DNA of 51,731 bases from Microbacterium album (GCF_014643695.1 NZ_BMJY01000018.1:1-51731), one strand, 5' to 3'. Numbered from the stretch's first letter, positions 1 through 7,152 are shown. Notes: generated by a model not told the origin, from the sequence alone. A program made the numbers and translations.

Positions 1-78
1 GTCTACTACGCTGACCTCGAAACGCCATCCCACCCGGTGCTGGCACCCGCATAGGAGCGGCAGAGAACCGGGGACGGT

Positions 79-1014
79 TCAGGGGTCGGTTTTCAGTCTG
101 CCGACGGCGATGAGGTGGAGTGCCTTGTTGGCTTGCCGGTCGCCGCCGCGGTTGAGTCTCATGCGGCGGGTCTTGCCTGAGGAGGCGGGCAGGGGTGCCG
201 TGCCGGTGAGCTTGGCGAAAGCGGCCTCGGAGCGGAATCGGTCGAGGTTCTGCCCGGCGGTGACCAGCAGCTGAGCGGCGGTGAGAGTGCCGATCTGGGG
301 GCGGGCGACCAGGGTGGGCACGGCGGTGGCGACCAGCGGGGCGAGGGCTTTCTCCGCGTCTTTCATCTCCTTGTCCAATGCCTGGATGCGGCGGGCCAGG
401 GCGCGCAGCGCGTGCCGGGCGGCGTGGGCGGGCTCGTGCAACCGGGTCAGGTCGGGACGCAGCGCGGCGGCTTTGACGACCCGGGCGGGCGTTGTCAACG
501 GCAGCAGGAGCTCACGCAGTTCCTCCGGGGCGGTGGTGACCAGGTCCCGGAGCTGCGAGACCGCGGCGGTGCGGGCCTTCACCGCGCCGCTGCGGGCCAC
601 CAACAGCGCCCGGACCGCCTCGACGACTCCGGTGGACACCTTCGGGCGTCCCGTGGCGGTGCCGGCCAGGACAGCGCGGGCGGCGTGCTCTGCGTCGATC
701 GCGTCGGACTTGCCTTGCCGGGCGCGGGTGGTCTTGTCGGGCCGGTTCACCTCGAACACGTCCATGCCCTCGGCCAACAGCTGCCGGGTCAGGCCCGCAC
801 CATAAGAACCGGTCGATTCAACACCGAACGCCTCGACCTGCCCATACCCAGCGGCCCAGTCCATCACCTCGCGGTAACCAGCCGCGGAGGCAGCGAACTC
901 CGCATCAGCCACGCGCCGCCCCGTGGTGTCGATGATGACCGCGTGATGAGCGCGTTGATGCGTGTCGACCCCGACGATCAGTCGCGGTTGCGGGGTCTCG
1001 AGCGTGATTGTCAT
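79..1014 (-). CDS. IS110 family transposase (DEDD/Ser recombinase)
   Basis: This is an RNA-guided recombinase of the IS110 family. The N-terminal RuvC-like DEDD domain shows GVDTHQ (D17), GVESTG (E66) and GKSDAIDAEH (D104, D107). A helical linker spans about residues 120-235. The C-terminal Tnp domain carries the SSGK motif (S278/S279) holding the presumed catalytic serine, followed by RGGDRQANKALH. All catalytic positions are present. The 311-aa product ends at GRLKTDP, shorter than typical relatives, which continue past the DP into a basic C-terminal helix of roughly 30-90 residues. It may therefore be a 3'-truncated or frameshifted copy. The start is the ATG just inside the structured leader. 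Confidence 0.93.
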   Translation of the reverse strand: MTITLETPQPRLIVGVDTHQRAHHAVIIDTTGRRVADAEFAASAAGYREVMDWAAGYGQVEAFGVESTGSYGAGLTRQLLAEGMDVFEVNRPDKTTRARQGKSDAIDAEHAARAVLAGTATGRPKVSTGVVEAVRALLVARSGAVKARTAAVSQLRDLVTTAPEELRELLLPLTTPARVVKAAALRPDLTRLHEPAHAARHALRALARRIQALDKEMKDAEKALAPLVATAVPTLVARPQIGTLTAAQLLVTAGQNLDRFRSEAAFAKLTGTAPLPASSGKTRRMRLNRGGDRQANKALHLIAVGRLKTDP

Positions 1015-1027
1015 GCTGGAACCGTCT

Positions 1028-1170
1028 CCATCCGGTCTACGTCCTGATGGATGACCTCACCGGGTCGGGCGGACACAACAGTGATGAGCCTATGCAGGGT
1101 CCTATGAAGTCACTCCCGCCCGATCCGGCCATCCGGCACTGAAGGGCACGGGCCCCCGGGAACGTGCTCG
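1028..1170 (-). ncRNA. candidate IS110 bridge RNA (leader of the transposase)
   Basis: This non-coding leader lies directly upstream of the transposase, where IS110-group elements encode their bridge RNA. It holds three hairpins. One is CCATCCGG/CCTGATGG (1028-1035 with 1043-1050). The main one is a 13-bp stem pairing 1060-1072 with 1116-1128 (one A-C mismatch in the minus-strand RNA), enclosing an inner AGTGA/TCACT stem (1080-1084 with 1110-1114). The third is GCACG/CGTGC (1146-1150 with 1163-1167). The inner loop contains CATAGG twice (minus strand, complements of 1089-1094 and 1101-1106), 12 bp apart. Large internal loops on paired stems are the hallmark of target- and donor-binding loops. 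Transcript ends are unknown. Confidence 0.5.
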
Positions 1171-1353
1171 ACTCGTCGGTTTCAGGACAGTCAACGACGC
1201 CAGTTTCGACTCAGGTCAGAACCACCACCCAAGAACCCACCACCATCCTCACTGTTTCGACTCCGCGGCTCCGCCGCTCCGCTCAACGAGCAACCAAGAG
1301 CCCCTACCCCCGCCCCCCCCCCTACCCCTACCCACCGACCTCAACCCCTGTGC

Positions 1354-1930
1354 GAGCGAAGCGAGCGTGCGGGCGCGAAGCGCCGGCGCGCTGAAGCGAA
1401 GCGCAAGCGCCTCCCTCGCGGAGCGGCCCCTCGGGGGCCCGACGCGTGGGAGAAAAAAGAACAGAGCGAAGCGAGCGTGCGGGCGCGAGTGCGCCCGCCA
1501 ACCAGGCGCGCAGCGCCGGCGCGCTGAAGCGAAGCGCAAGCGCCTCCCCCGAGGAGCGGCCCCTCCGGGGCCCGACGAGCGGGAGGAAAAAGAAACACCA
1601 CCAACCCCGGCTTCGACTTCGCCGCTGACGCGGCTCCGCTCAGCCCGTTTCGACTCCGCGGCTACGCCGCTCCGCTCAACGACCGGACCTGGACGTCACG
1701 TGACCTCCGGGTCGTTGAGCGGAGCGAAGCGGAGTCGAAACGGGTTGAGCGAGCGAAGCGAGTCGCAACCAAGCTCTACCCCGCCCCGACTTCAACCCGG
1801 CGCGAGCGCGTCAGTGCGGGCGCGAGTGCGCCCGCCACCAGGCGCGAAGCGCCGACGCGCGCAGCAAAGCGAAGCGCCTCCCCCGAGGAGCGGCCCCACC
1901 GGGGCCCGACGAGCGGGAGAAAAAGAAGAC
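1354..1930. repeat. three imperfect GC-rich direct repeats with a conserved hairpin
   Basis: Three copies of a roughly 105-130 bp unit occur at about 1354-1460, 1464-1592 and 1812-1926. Each contains strings built from GCGAAGCG and GCGGGCGCGA, then a hairpin GGCCCC-NNN-GGGGCC whose loop differs in each copy (TCG, TCC, ACC), then CGACG and an A-rich tail GGGAGAAAAA or GGGAGGAAAAA. Copies 2 and 3 share an extra GTGCGCCCGCCA(A)CCAGGCGCG block. Copies 1 and 2 are adjacent; copy 3 is separated by the inverted repeat at 1646-1742. The stretch 1180-2020 has no convincing gene. Open frames across it are low-complexity arginine/alanine-rich and unlike a protein. Confidence 0.7.
1646..1742. repeat. long inverted repeat (CGTTTCGACTCCGC family)
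   Basis: The left arm (1646-1684) and right arm (1710-1742) are inverted copies sharing CGTTTCGACTCCGC and CTCCGCTCAACGACC, with a different 4-10 bp middle in each arm. Between them lies a second palindrome, CCGGA...TCCGG, centred on GTCACGTGAC (1695-1704). A half copy with the same core lies near 1255-1290, and the right side continues into a related GAGCGAAGCGAG string to about 1763. From memory, similar GAGCGAGCGAAGCGAGTCGAAAC palindromes are frequent between genes in Microbacteriaceae. The element would form a large hairpin in DNA or RNA. Confidence 0.75.
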
Positions 1931-2020
1931 CGTAGGCGGAAAAAGAACAGACCACGAACTGCCCTAGAGTTGACGGTACGGTCCGTTTCCGGGCCGAGGC
2001 GCGACGAAAGGCAGTCATCC

Positions 2021-2245
2021 GTGGAGATCCGCATCGGAATCACGAACACCGGCCGCGAGCTCAGCTTCGAGACGTCGGAGAGCGCCGAGGCCGTGAAGTC
2101 CACCATCGCGTCGGCGCTCGACCAGGGCGACAGCCACCTCAGCTTCACGGATGTGAAGGGCAACTCCTACATCGTGCCGACGGCGAACCTGGCGTTCATC
2201 GAGGTCGGCACGGAGGAGTCTCGCCGCGTCGGCTTCGTGGCCTGA
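2021..2245 (+). CDS. DUF3107 family small protein
   Basis: This 74-aa protein reads VEIRIGITNT at the start and ITNTGRELSFETSE, SHLSFTDVKGN and IVPTANLAFIEVG further on. It matches the actinobacterial DUF3107 family (M. tuberculosis Rv3208A/TB9.4 type) over its full length. The function is unknown. The GTG at 2021 was chosen because family homology begins there and GAAAGG lies about 10 bp upstream; the open frame extends 218 codons further upstream, but only through low-complexity repeat DNA. The neighbouring ferritin-like and helicase genes match the M. tuberculosis Rv3208A-Rv3211 neighbourhood. The repeat block now lies immediately upstream of its promoter region. Confidence 0.88.
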   Translation: MEIRIGITNTGRELSFETSESAEAVKSTIASALDQGDSHLSFTDVKGNSYIVPTANLAFIEVGTEESRRVGFVA

Positions 2246-2252
2246 GCCGCGC

Positions 2253-2543
2253 GTGTACATCCTGCTGGCCCTCATCGCCGCGGTCGCGCTGGGCGTGGCC
2301 GTGCACTTCGCGCTGCCTCGCCGGCCGCTGCGCGGCGTCGCGCTCGCCCCGTCGTTGGCGGGTGCGGCGGGCGCTGTGGCGTACGGCGTGTGCACGTGGG
2401 CGGGGCTCGGTGAGGCGAACCCGTGGCAGTGGGTCATCTCGCTCGTCGCCGCCGTTGCGGTGTCCGTGGGCGGGACGCTGCTGCTCACCCGCGTGCGCGC
2501 CGCGCACGACGAGGCGGAGGCGCGCCGCCTAGGTGTCGCCTGA
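2253..2543 (+). CDS. small integral membrane protein, function unknown
   Basis: This 96-aa protein starts at GTG (VYILLALIAAVALGV), 7 bp after the DUF3107 stop, so it is probably co-transcribed. It has three predicted membrane spans at about residues 2-20, 28-48 and 57-80 and a charged tail (RVRAAHDEAEARRLG), which suggests a cytoplasmic C-terminus. Only short polar loops separate the spans and no catalytic motif is visible. It converges with the protease gene, whose stop is 15 bp away. I do not recognise the family. Confidence 0.72.
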   Translation: MYILLALIAAVALGVAVHFALPRRPLRGVALAPSLAGAAGAVAYGVCTWAGLGEANPWQWVISLVAAVAVSVGGTLLLTRVRAAHDEAEARRLGVA

Positions 2544-2558
2544 TCGCTCGGGAGGCGG

Positions 2559-3746
2559 TCAGCGGCGGATGCAGCGCCCGGGCTCGACCGGCTCCTCGGA
2601 GCCGTCGAGCTGTGCGAGCACGGGAAGAAGCTCCGCCGTGGTCATCGCGTAGCCGACGTCCGGGCGCACTTCGTCGCGCGCGAACACGACGCCCGCGACC
2701 GCTCCGGACTCGGTGAGCAGCGGGCCGCCGGAGTTGCCCGGTGCGATCTCCGCGGCGAGCGTGTAGAGCGCCCGCTCCGAGGGCGCCCCGCCGTAGATGT
2801 CGGCGATCGGCGCCGTTCCCACTCCCGCGATACCCGCCGGCACCGTGCGGAACGGTCCGCCGTGCGGGTAGCCCTGCACGACGGCACCGGCTCCGGTCTC
2901 GAGCGGCTCGACGATCCTCAGGGGTGGCGCGTCGACGTCGACGGCGATGACCGCGAGGTCGTCGACGGGGTCGAAGTACACGACCCGGCCGTCCCGCGCC
3001 GGTCGCCCGGGCAGCTCGACGACCGGCGTGTCGACGCCCGCGACGACGTGCGCGTTCGTCACGACCCGGCCCTCCGCCGCCACGAAGCCCGTTCCCGTGG
3101 AGCTCGTGCCGCACGCGTACGCGACGCCGGAGATGCGGGCCACGGACCGTCCGGCCTCCGCGAGCGCGGGATCGCTCGTGTCGATCTGGTCGGCGCGGGG
3201 CGCGATAGACAGGTCGGCGTCGTCGAGCAGGCCGTCGATCGCGGGCAGCAGCGCGTCGCCGAGCACCGTCGAGTGCAGCCGGGCGAACGCCTCGGCGATG
3301 GGCTCGGGCGTGAATCTGTCGATCGTCCGCAGCACGGTGGACGACGCGACCGAGGACGACACGACGGGGATGCCGGCCGCGGCGATCCCCGACCCCGCGA
3401 GCGAGATCGCGAGCGCCGCCGCGACGACTCCCAGCACGCCGCCCAGCAGGCGCTCGGCCACCCGCAGTCGCAGCCGATCGGCGCCGCGGCGGACGAGCAC
3501 GCCGATGACCGCGCCGATCGCGGTTCCCCCGGCGAGCAGCAGGACGGCGCCGCCGACGATCGCAATGCCGCGCCACTCCCGGTCGGGCACGGCATCCGCG
3601 ATCAGGGGAAGCAGCCATGGCGCCGCGATGCCACCGGCGACGAGACCGCACAGCGACCCGAGCGCTGAGAACAGACCCGCTCGCAGGCCCGCCACGAGCG
3701 CTCCGAGGAGCAGGACGACGATCACGACGTCGGCGAGCTGCAGCAT
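2559..3746 (-). CDS. marP: MarP-like membrane-anchored trypsin-fold serine protease
   Basis: The N-terminal half (about 1-150) is a four-helix CvpA-like membrane domain. The C-terminal half is an extracytoplasmic chymotrypsin-fold protease with the catalytic triad in TNAHVV (His), DDLAVI (Asp) and GNSGGP (Ser). This is the architecture of M. tuberculosis MarP (Rv3671c), a periplasmic protease needed for acid resistance that acts on peptidoglycan hydrolases. Two cysteines (YACGTSS, and GRCIRR at the C-terminus) could form the regulatory disulfide known in MarP. The start ATG at 3746 has a strong GGAGGAG 6 nt upstream; in-frame extension upstream lacks membrane character. The length is 395 aa, as usual for the family. 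Confidence 0.88.
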   Translation of the reverse strand: MLQLADVVIVVLLLGALVAGLRAGLFSALGSLCGLVAGGIAAPWLLPLIADAVPDREWRGIAIVGGAVLLLAGGTAIGAVIGVLVRRGADRLRLRVAERLLGGVLGVVAAALAISLAGSGIAAAGIPVVSSSVASSTVLRTIDRFTPEPIAEAFARLHSTVLGDALLPAIDGLLDDADLSIAPRADQIDTSDPALAEAGRSVARISGVAYACGTSSTGTGFVAAEGRVVTNAHVVAGVDTPVVELPGRPARDGRVVYFDPVDDLAVIAVDVDAPPLRIVEPLETGAGAVVQGYPHGGPFRTVPAGIAGVGTAPIADIYGGAPSERALYTLAAEIAPGNSGGPLLTESGAVAGVVFARDEVRPDVGYAMTTAELLPVLAQLDGSEEPVEPGRCIRR

Positions 3747-3784
3747 GTCGTCTCCTCCCGGGCCCGGGGCGCACCCCCGGGAAC

Positions 3785-4501
3785 CTACGCGGCCAGTCCC
3801 AGCCCGTCCATCCGCCGCGCGTGCGCGGCCATGAGCGCGGTGAACACCGGCTCCACCTTCTTCTCGTCGTCGCTCCCGAGCCGCTGGGGCCGCAGCGCGG
3901 CGCGCGCGATCAGCAGGGTGTCGCCCACCAGTCGGCGGGCCCACAGGGACAGCAGCGAGCGCATCTCCTCGTCGCTCTCGATCGTCCCGTGCAGCAGCTC
4001 GACGATCTGCTGGCGGTCGCTGCCGACGCTCAGGACCTTGGCGACCCGTCGCCCGGTCTCGCCGTAGCTCGACGCGAGCGCCAGGTAGAAGTCGTCGAGC
4101 ATGCCCGCCGTGATGTGGACCGACAGCATGGTCTCCCGAGGCCGTGCTCCGACCGTGGCGCGGCGGAACGCGTCGAGCTGGTCCTGGAACGGGCGCATGA
4201 TCTCGGTCGGCTCGTCGCCGCGGTCGCGGATGATGTCCACGATGGCGCGGTGCTTGACGAGCGCGGCGCCGGCGGCCAGCGACAGCGCCTCTTTCTCCTC
4301 CAGCTCGGGCGTCGCGCGGATCAGCCGCGTGAGCGTCTCGAAGTAGCCCAGCTGCAGGTACGCCGCCTGCCCCAGGAAGGTCTCGACGTCCGGAGCGAGC
4401 TCCTCGAAGTCGACGCGCCTCGCATCGCCCATGTCGCCGCGCGGCCGCAGGCGCAGCATCCGCGCCGGCGGGCGCCGGCGCCGGAAGAACCAGTTCACCA
4501 C
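3785..4501 (-). CDS. ferritin-like fold protein (MiaE-like superfamily)
   Basis: This 238-aa, mostly helical protein belongs to the actinobacterial ferritin-like family often annotated as a tRNA hydroxylase (MiaE-like). Possible metal ligands are acidic and His residues in ELEEKEALSLAAGAALVKH and AGMLDDFYLAL. The catalytic role is uncertain and the tRNA assignment is only by superfamily. The first codon is GTG, with TAGGCT 7 nt upstream and no ribosome binding site, so the mRNA is probably leaderless. It is divergent from the DEAD-box helicase, the same pairing as Rv3210c/Rv3211 in M. tuberculosis. A basic N-terminal segment (WFFRRRRPP) precedes the fold. Confidence 0.82.
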   Translation of the reverse strand: MVNWFFRRRRPPARMLRLRPRGDMGDARRVDFEELAPDVETFLGQAAYLQLGYFETLTRLIRATPELEEKEALSLAAGAALVKHRAIVDIIRDRGDEPTEIMRPFQDQLDAFRRATVGARPRETMLSVHITAGMLDDFYLALASSYGETGRRVAKVLSVGSDRQQIVELLHGTIESDEEMRSLLSLWARRLVGDTLLIARAALRPQRLGSDDEKKVEPVFTALMAAHARRMDGLGLAA

Positions 4502-4508
4502 GGCGCCC

Positions 4509-4514
4509 AGCCTA
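4509..4514 (-). promoter_or_regulatory. -10 box of leaderless ferritin-like gene
   Basis: TAGGCT (minus strand) ends 7 nt before the GTG at 4501, so transcription should begin at the start codon. No -35 is claimed. Confidence 0.5.
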
Positions 4515-4574
4515 CGTCGTGGGGAGCGCGCCGCCCCACAGCGCCGCCGCCCGGGAGCGTTCAGGTCGCTCCGC

Positions 4575-4580
4575 TAGGCT
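4575..4580 (+). promoter_or_regulatory. -10 box of DEAD-box helicase gene
   Basis: TAGGCT followed by GGTGGC predicts transcription from about 4587 and a leader of about 100 nt before the GTG at 4688. The leader holds small hairpins, such as GCACT-TCTTC-AGTGC at 4641-4655. Confidence 0.45.
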
Positions 4581-4687
4581 GGTGGCGTCCCCGGCGACGG
4601 ATCGGGGCCGCCGCGCCTGGAGCTGACAAGGGCGTGGATCGCACTTCTTCAGTGCAGCGCAGGCTGCAGACAGGCTCTCATCACATC

Positions 4688-6145
4688 GTGACTACCTTCT
4701 CCGACCTCGGCGTCGACCAGGACATCGTCGACGCCCTCGCCGCGAAGGGGATCGTCGACGCGTTCCCCATCCAGGAGCAGACCATCCCGCTCGCCCTCCC
4801 CGGTCAGGACGTGATCGGCCAGGCCAAGACGGGCACCGGCAAGACCTTCGGATTCGGCATCCCCGTCGTCCAGCGCCTCGGCCTGAACCCGGAGCCGGGC
4901 GTCAAGGCGCTCATCGTCGTGCCGACGCGCGAGCTCGCCGTGCAGGTCTACGAGGACCTCGACCTGCTGACGTCCAACCGCTCGACCAGCGTGGTGGCGA
5001 TCTACGGCGGAAAGGCCTACGAGGGTCAGATCGACCAGCTCAAGGCGGGCGCGCAGATCGTGGTCGGCACGCCCGGGCGGCTGATCGACCTCGCGGGGCA
5101 GCGTCTGCTCGACCTCTCGAACGCGACCGAGGTCGTGCTCGACGAGGCCGACAAGATGCTCGATCTCGGCTTCCTCGCGGACATCGAGAAGATCTTCCAG
5201 AAGGTCGCGCAGGTGCGCCACACGCAGCTGTTCAGCGCGACGATGCCCGGTCCGATCGTCACGCTCGCGCGCCGGTTCATGTCGAACCCGATCCACATCC
5301 GCGCGAACGATCCCGACGAGGGCCTGACCCAGGCCAACATCGAACACATCATCTACCGCGCCCACTCGCTGGACAAGGACGAGATCATCGCCCGCATCCT
5401 GCAGGCCGAGGGCCGGGGCAAGACCGTGATCTTCACGCGCACCAAGCGCGCGGCGCAGCGCCTGGTCGACGAGCTGAGCGACCGCGGCTTCAACGTCGGC
5501 GGCGTGCACGGCGACATGGGCCAGGAGCAGCGCGAGCGTTCGATGGCGGCGTTCAAGGCGGGCAAGAAGGACGTGCTGGTCGCGACGGACGTCGCCGCGC
5601 GCGGTATCGACGTGGACGACGTCACGCACGTCATCAACCACACGATCCCGGACGACGAGAAGACGTACCTGCACCGCGCGGGACGCACGGGACGCGCGGG
5701 ACGCACGGGCATCGCCGTGACGTTCGTCGACTGGGACGACCTGCACAAATGGGCGCTCATCAACCGGGCGCTCGACTTCGGCCAGCCGGAGCCGACGGAG
5801 ACCTATTCGTCGAGCCCGCACCTGTACACCGACCTGAACATCCCCGAGGGCACGAAGGGCCGCCTCACGACCGCCCCGAAGTCGGAGAAGCCGCGCACCG
5901 AGCGACGCTCGCAGGGTGCCGGCCCCGCCGCCGGCCCGGGTGAGGCCGGGGACAAGCCGCGTCGCCGCCGCCGCCGCCGGTCCGGCGAAGCGGGCGACGG
6001 CGCGCAGTCCGAGGACGCGCAGACCCGCCCCGACGGCGCCGGCACGCACGACGGCGAGGGCAAGGAGCACCACGACGGCAAGCCCGCGCCGGCCCGTCGC
6101 CGCCGTCGCCGCCGCCCGTCCGGTCAGGCCCCCCAGGGCGCGTAA
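4688..6145 (+). CDS. rhlE: DEAD-box ATP-dependent RNA helicase
   Basis: The product unwinds RNA in ribosome assembly or mRNA turnover. The motifs appear in order: Q-motif FPIQEQTIPLAL, Walker A AKTGTGKT, PTREL, TPGR, DEAD (VLDEADKML), SAT (FSATMP), TDVAARGIDVDD and HRAGRTGRAGRTG. After about residue 380 comes a long basic, Arg-rich, low-complexity tail with runs of RRRRRRR that should bind RNA without sequence specificity. The GTG at 4688 (VTTFSDLGV) was chosen because helicase homology begins there; an in-frame GTG at 4634 would add 18 residues and cannot be excluded. No good ribosome binding site is visible. Total 485 aa. Confidence 0.92.
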   Translation: MTTFSDLGVDQDIVDALAAKGIVDAFPIQEQTIPLALPGQDVIGQAKTGTGKTFGFGIPVVQRLGLNPEPGVKALIVVPTRELAVQVYEDLDLLTSNRSTSVVAIYGGKAYEGQIDQLKAGAQIVVGTPGRLIDLAGQRLLDLSNATEVVLDEADKMLDLGFLADIEKIFQKVAQVRHTQLFSATMPGPIVTLARRFMSNPIHIRANDPDEGLTQANIEHIIYRAHSLDKDEIIARILQAEGRGKTVIFTRTKRAAQRLVDELSDRGFNVGGVHGDMGQEQRERSMAAFKAGKKDVLVATDVAARGIDVDDVTHVINHTIPDDEKTYLHRAGRTGRAGRTGIAVTFVDWDDLHKWALINRALDFGQPEPTETYSSSPHLYTDLNIPEGTKGRLTTAPKSEKPRTERRSQGAGPAAGPGEAGDKPRRRRRRRSGEAGDGAQSEDAQTRPDGAGTHDGEGKEHHDGKPAPARRRRRRRPSGQAPQGA

Positions 6146-6152
6146 CACTCCC

Positions 6153-6225
6153 GGCGTTGACTAGCGCCGGTGCGGCTTACTAGCGCTCCCCGGCCTAGTG
6201 AACTGCACCGGCGCTAGTCAACGCC
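6153..6225. repeat. perfect 21-bp inverted repeat between convergent genes
   Basis: GGCGTTGACTAGCGCCGGTGC (6153-6173, given as 20+1 bases: GGCGTTGACTAGCGCCGGTG then C) is exactly inverted at 6205-6225. The 31-bp loop contains a second ACTAG/CTAGT stem (6179-6183 with 6195-6199). It lies between the helicase and PHP genes, which converge here. There is no T-tract, so it is not a classical intrinsic terminator, although it could end or protect both transcripts. CTAG, rare in many genomes, occurs four times. Confidence 0.8.
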
Positions 6226-6258
6226 CAGGCGTCGGGCGGACGGCCGGAAGCCGCCGCG

Positions 6259-7140
6259 TCAGGCCGGGTAGACCGGCGTCGTGCCCGAGGCGCGGTCGAT
6301 GATGCGCTGCACCATCGCGTCGGCCGTGGTGTTCTCGCCGGGGAGGTTCGGTTTGCCGCGGCCGTGGTAGTCGCTCGACCCCGTGACGATGAGGTCGCGC
6401 GCCGCGGCGATCCGGCGGAGGGTGGCCTTGCCGGCCTCGGTGTTCTCGCGGTGCTCGATCTCGAAACCGGCGAGACCGGCGTCGATCAGGGCGTGCAGCA
6501 CGGGCTCGGGCATCATGCGCCCGCGGCCCGCGGGGGTGGGATGCGCGACGATCACCACGCCACCCGCGCGCGTGACCAGCTCGACCACGCGGAACGGATC
6601 CGGCGCATAGTGGGGCTCGTAGTAGCCCTCTCGCGGATGGAGGATGCCGGCGAACGCCTCCGTGCGATCTTGCGCGAGGCCGCGCGCCACCAGCGCGTCG
6701 GCGATGTGCGGCCGGCCCACGGTCGCGTCCTGGGTCGTCTGGGCCAGCACGTCGTCCCACGTGAGGTCGTAGTCGCGGGCGATGTTCGCGACGATGCGCT
6801 CCGCCCGCCCCACGCGGTCGCCGCGTATGCGTTCGATCTCCTCCCGCAGAGCCGCGTCGTCGGGGTCGAACAGGTACGACAGCAGGTGCACGCTCCGCCA
6901 CTCGTGCTTGGCCGAGAACTCCATGCCCGGCAGGAACGTCATGCCGAGGGACGTCGCGGCCTCGGCCGCCTCGGCCCAGCCCGCCGTCGTGTCGTGGTCG
7001 GTCAGCGCGATCGTCCGCAGGCCGTGGCGGTGCGCGGACGCGACCACCTCCGCGGGAGGCTCCGTGCCGTCGGAGCGCAGCGAGTGCAGGTGCAGATCGC
7101 TCGGCCCCGAGAACCGCCGCCTGCCGTCACCGTCGCCCAC
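6259..7140 (-). CDS. PHP-domain metal-dependent phosphoesterase
   Basis: This is a TrpH/YciV-like PHP phosphoesterase, a family that hydrolyses nucleotides such as 3',5'-bisphosphates or RNA ends. Metal-ligand motifs are DLHLHS near the N-terminus, ALTDHD, PGMEFS, IVAHP, GFEIEH and GSSDYHG. It has 293 aa, close to the usual family length. The GTG at 7140 was chosen because TACGAT lies 6 nt upstream with no ribosome binding site (leaderless) and the first motif follows 14 residues later. An upstream ATG at 7206 would overlap the promoter of the divergent gene. It faces the inverted repeat at its 3' end. Confidence 0.85.
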   Translation of the reverse strand: MGDGDGRRRFSGPSDLHLHSLRSDGTEPPAEVVASAHRHGLRTIALTDHDTTAGWAEAAEAATSLGMTFLPGMEFSAKHEWRSVHLLSYLFDPDDAALREEIERIRGDRVGRAERIVANIARDYDLTWDDVLAQTTQDATVGRPHIADALVARGLAQDRTEAFAGILHPREGYYEPHYAPDPFRVVELVTRAGGVVIVAHPTPAGRGRMMPEPVLHALIDAGLAGFEIEHRENTEAGKATLRRIAAARDLIVTGSSDYHGRGKPNLPGENTTADAMVQRIIDRASGTTPVYPA

Positions 7141-7146
7141 ATCCCG

Positions 7147-7152
7147 ATCGTA
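7147..7152 (-). promoter_or_regulatory. -10 box of leaderless PHP gene
   Basis: TACGAT on the minus strand, 6 nt before the GTG at 7140. It fixes the start of the PHP protein. Confidence 0.5.

Larger units (their letters stand above)
1..1180 (-). mobile_element. IS110-family insertion sequence (ends not resolved)
   Basis: The element contains a minus-strand IS110-type transposase (79-1014) and, on its 5' side (1015-1180), a non-coding stretch with several hairpins. IS110 elements have no or weak terminal inverted repeats and cut with a DEDD/Ser recombinase guided by an RNA from their non-coding end, so the borders cannot be read from inverted repeats. The distal end may lie near 45-60, where GCATAGGAGC matches repeats in the leader RNA loop, or beyond the window start. 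The right border near 1180 is an estimate from where the structured leader gives way to repeat-rich DNA. No target duplication was recognised. Confidence 0.6.

Noticed and set aside
1310..1325. Run of cytosines near 1313-1321 as a slippage or origin element
   Set aside because: An isolated homopolymer in an intergenic C-rich stretch, with no further support.
1164..1960. Several short open frames on both strands in the repeat block
   Set aside because: They follow repeat composition, have no ribosome binding sites, and show no protein-like pattern.
1367..2020. In-frame 218-codon extension upstream of the DUF3107 gene
   Set aside because: Arg/Ala/Pro-rich low-complexity sequence created by the GC-rich repeats. 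Family homology begins at 2021.
4649..6148. 499-codon minus-strand frame opposite the helicase
   Set aside because: Shadow of the helicase in a high-GC genome; the helicase motifs are continuous on the plus strand.
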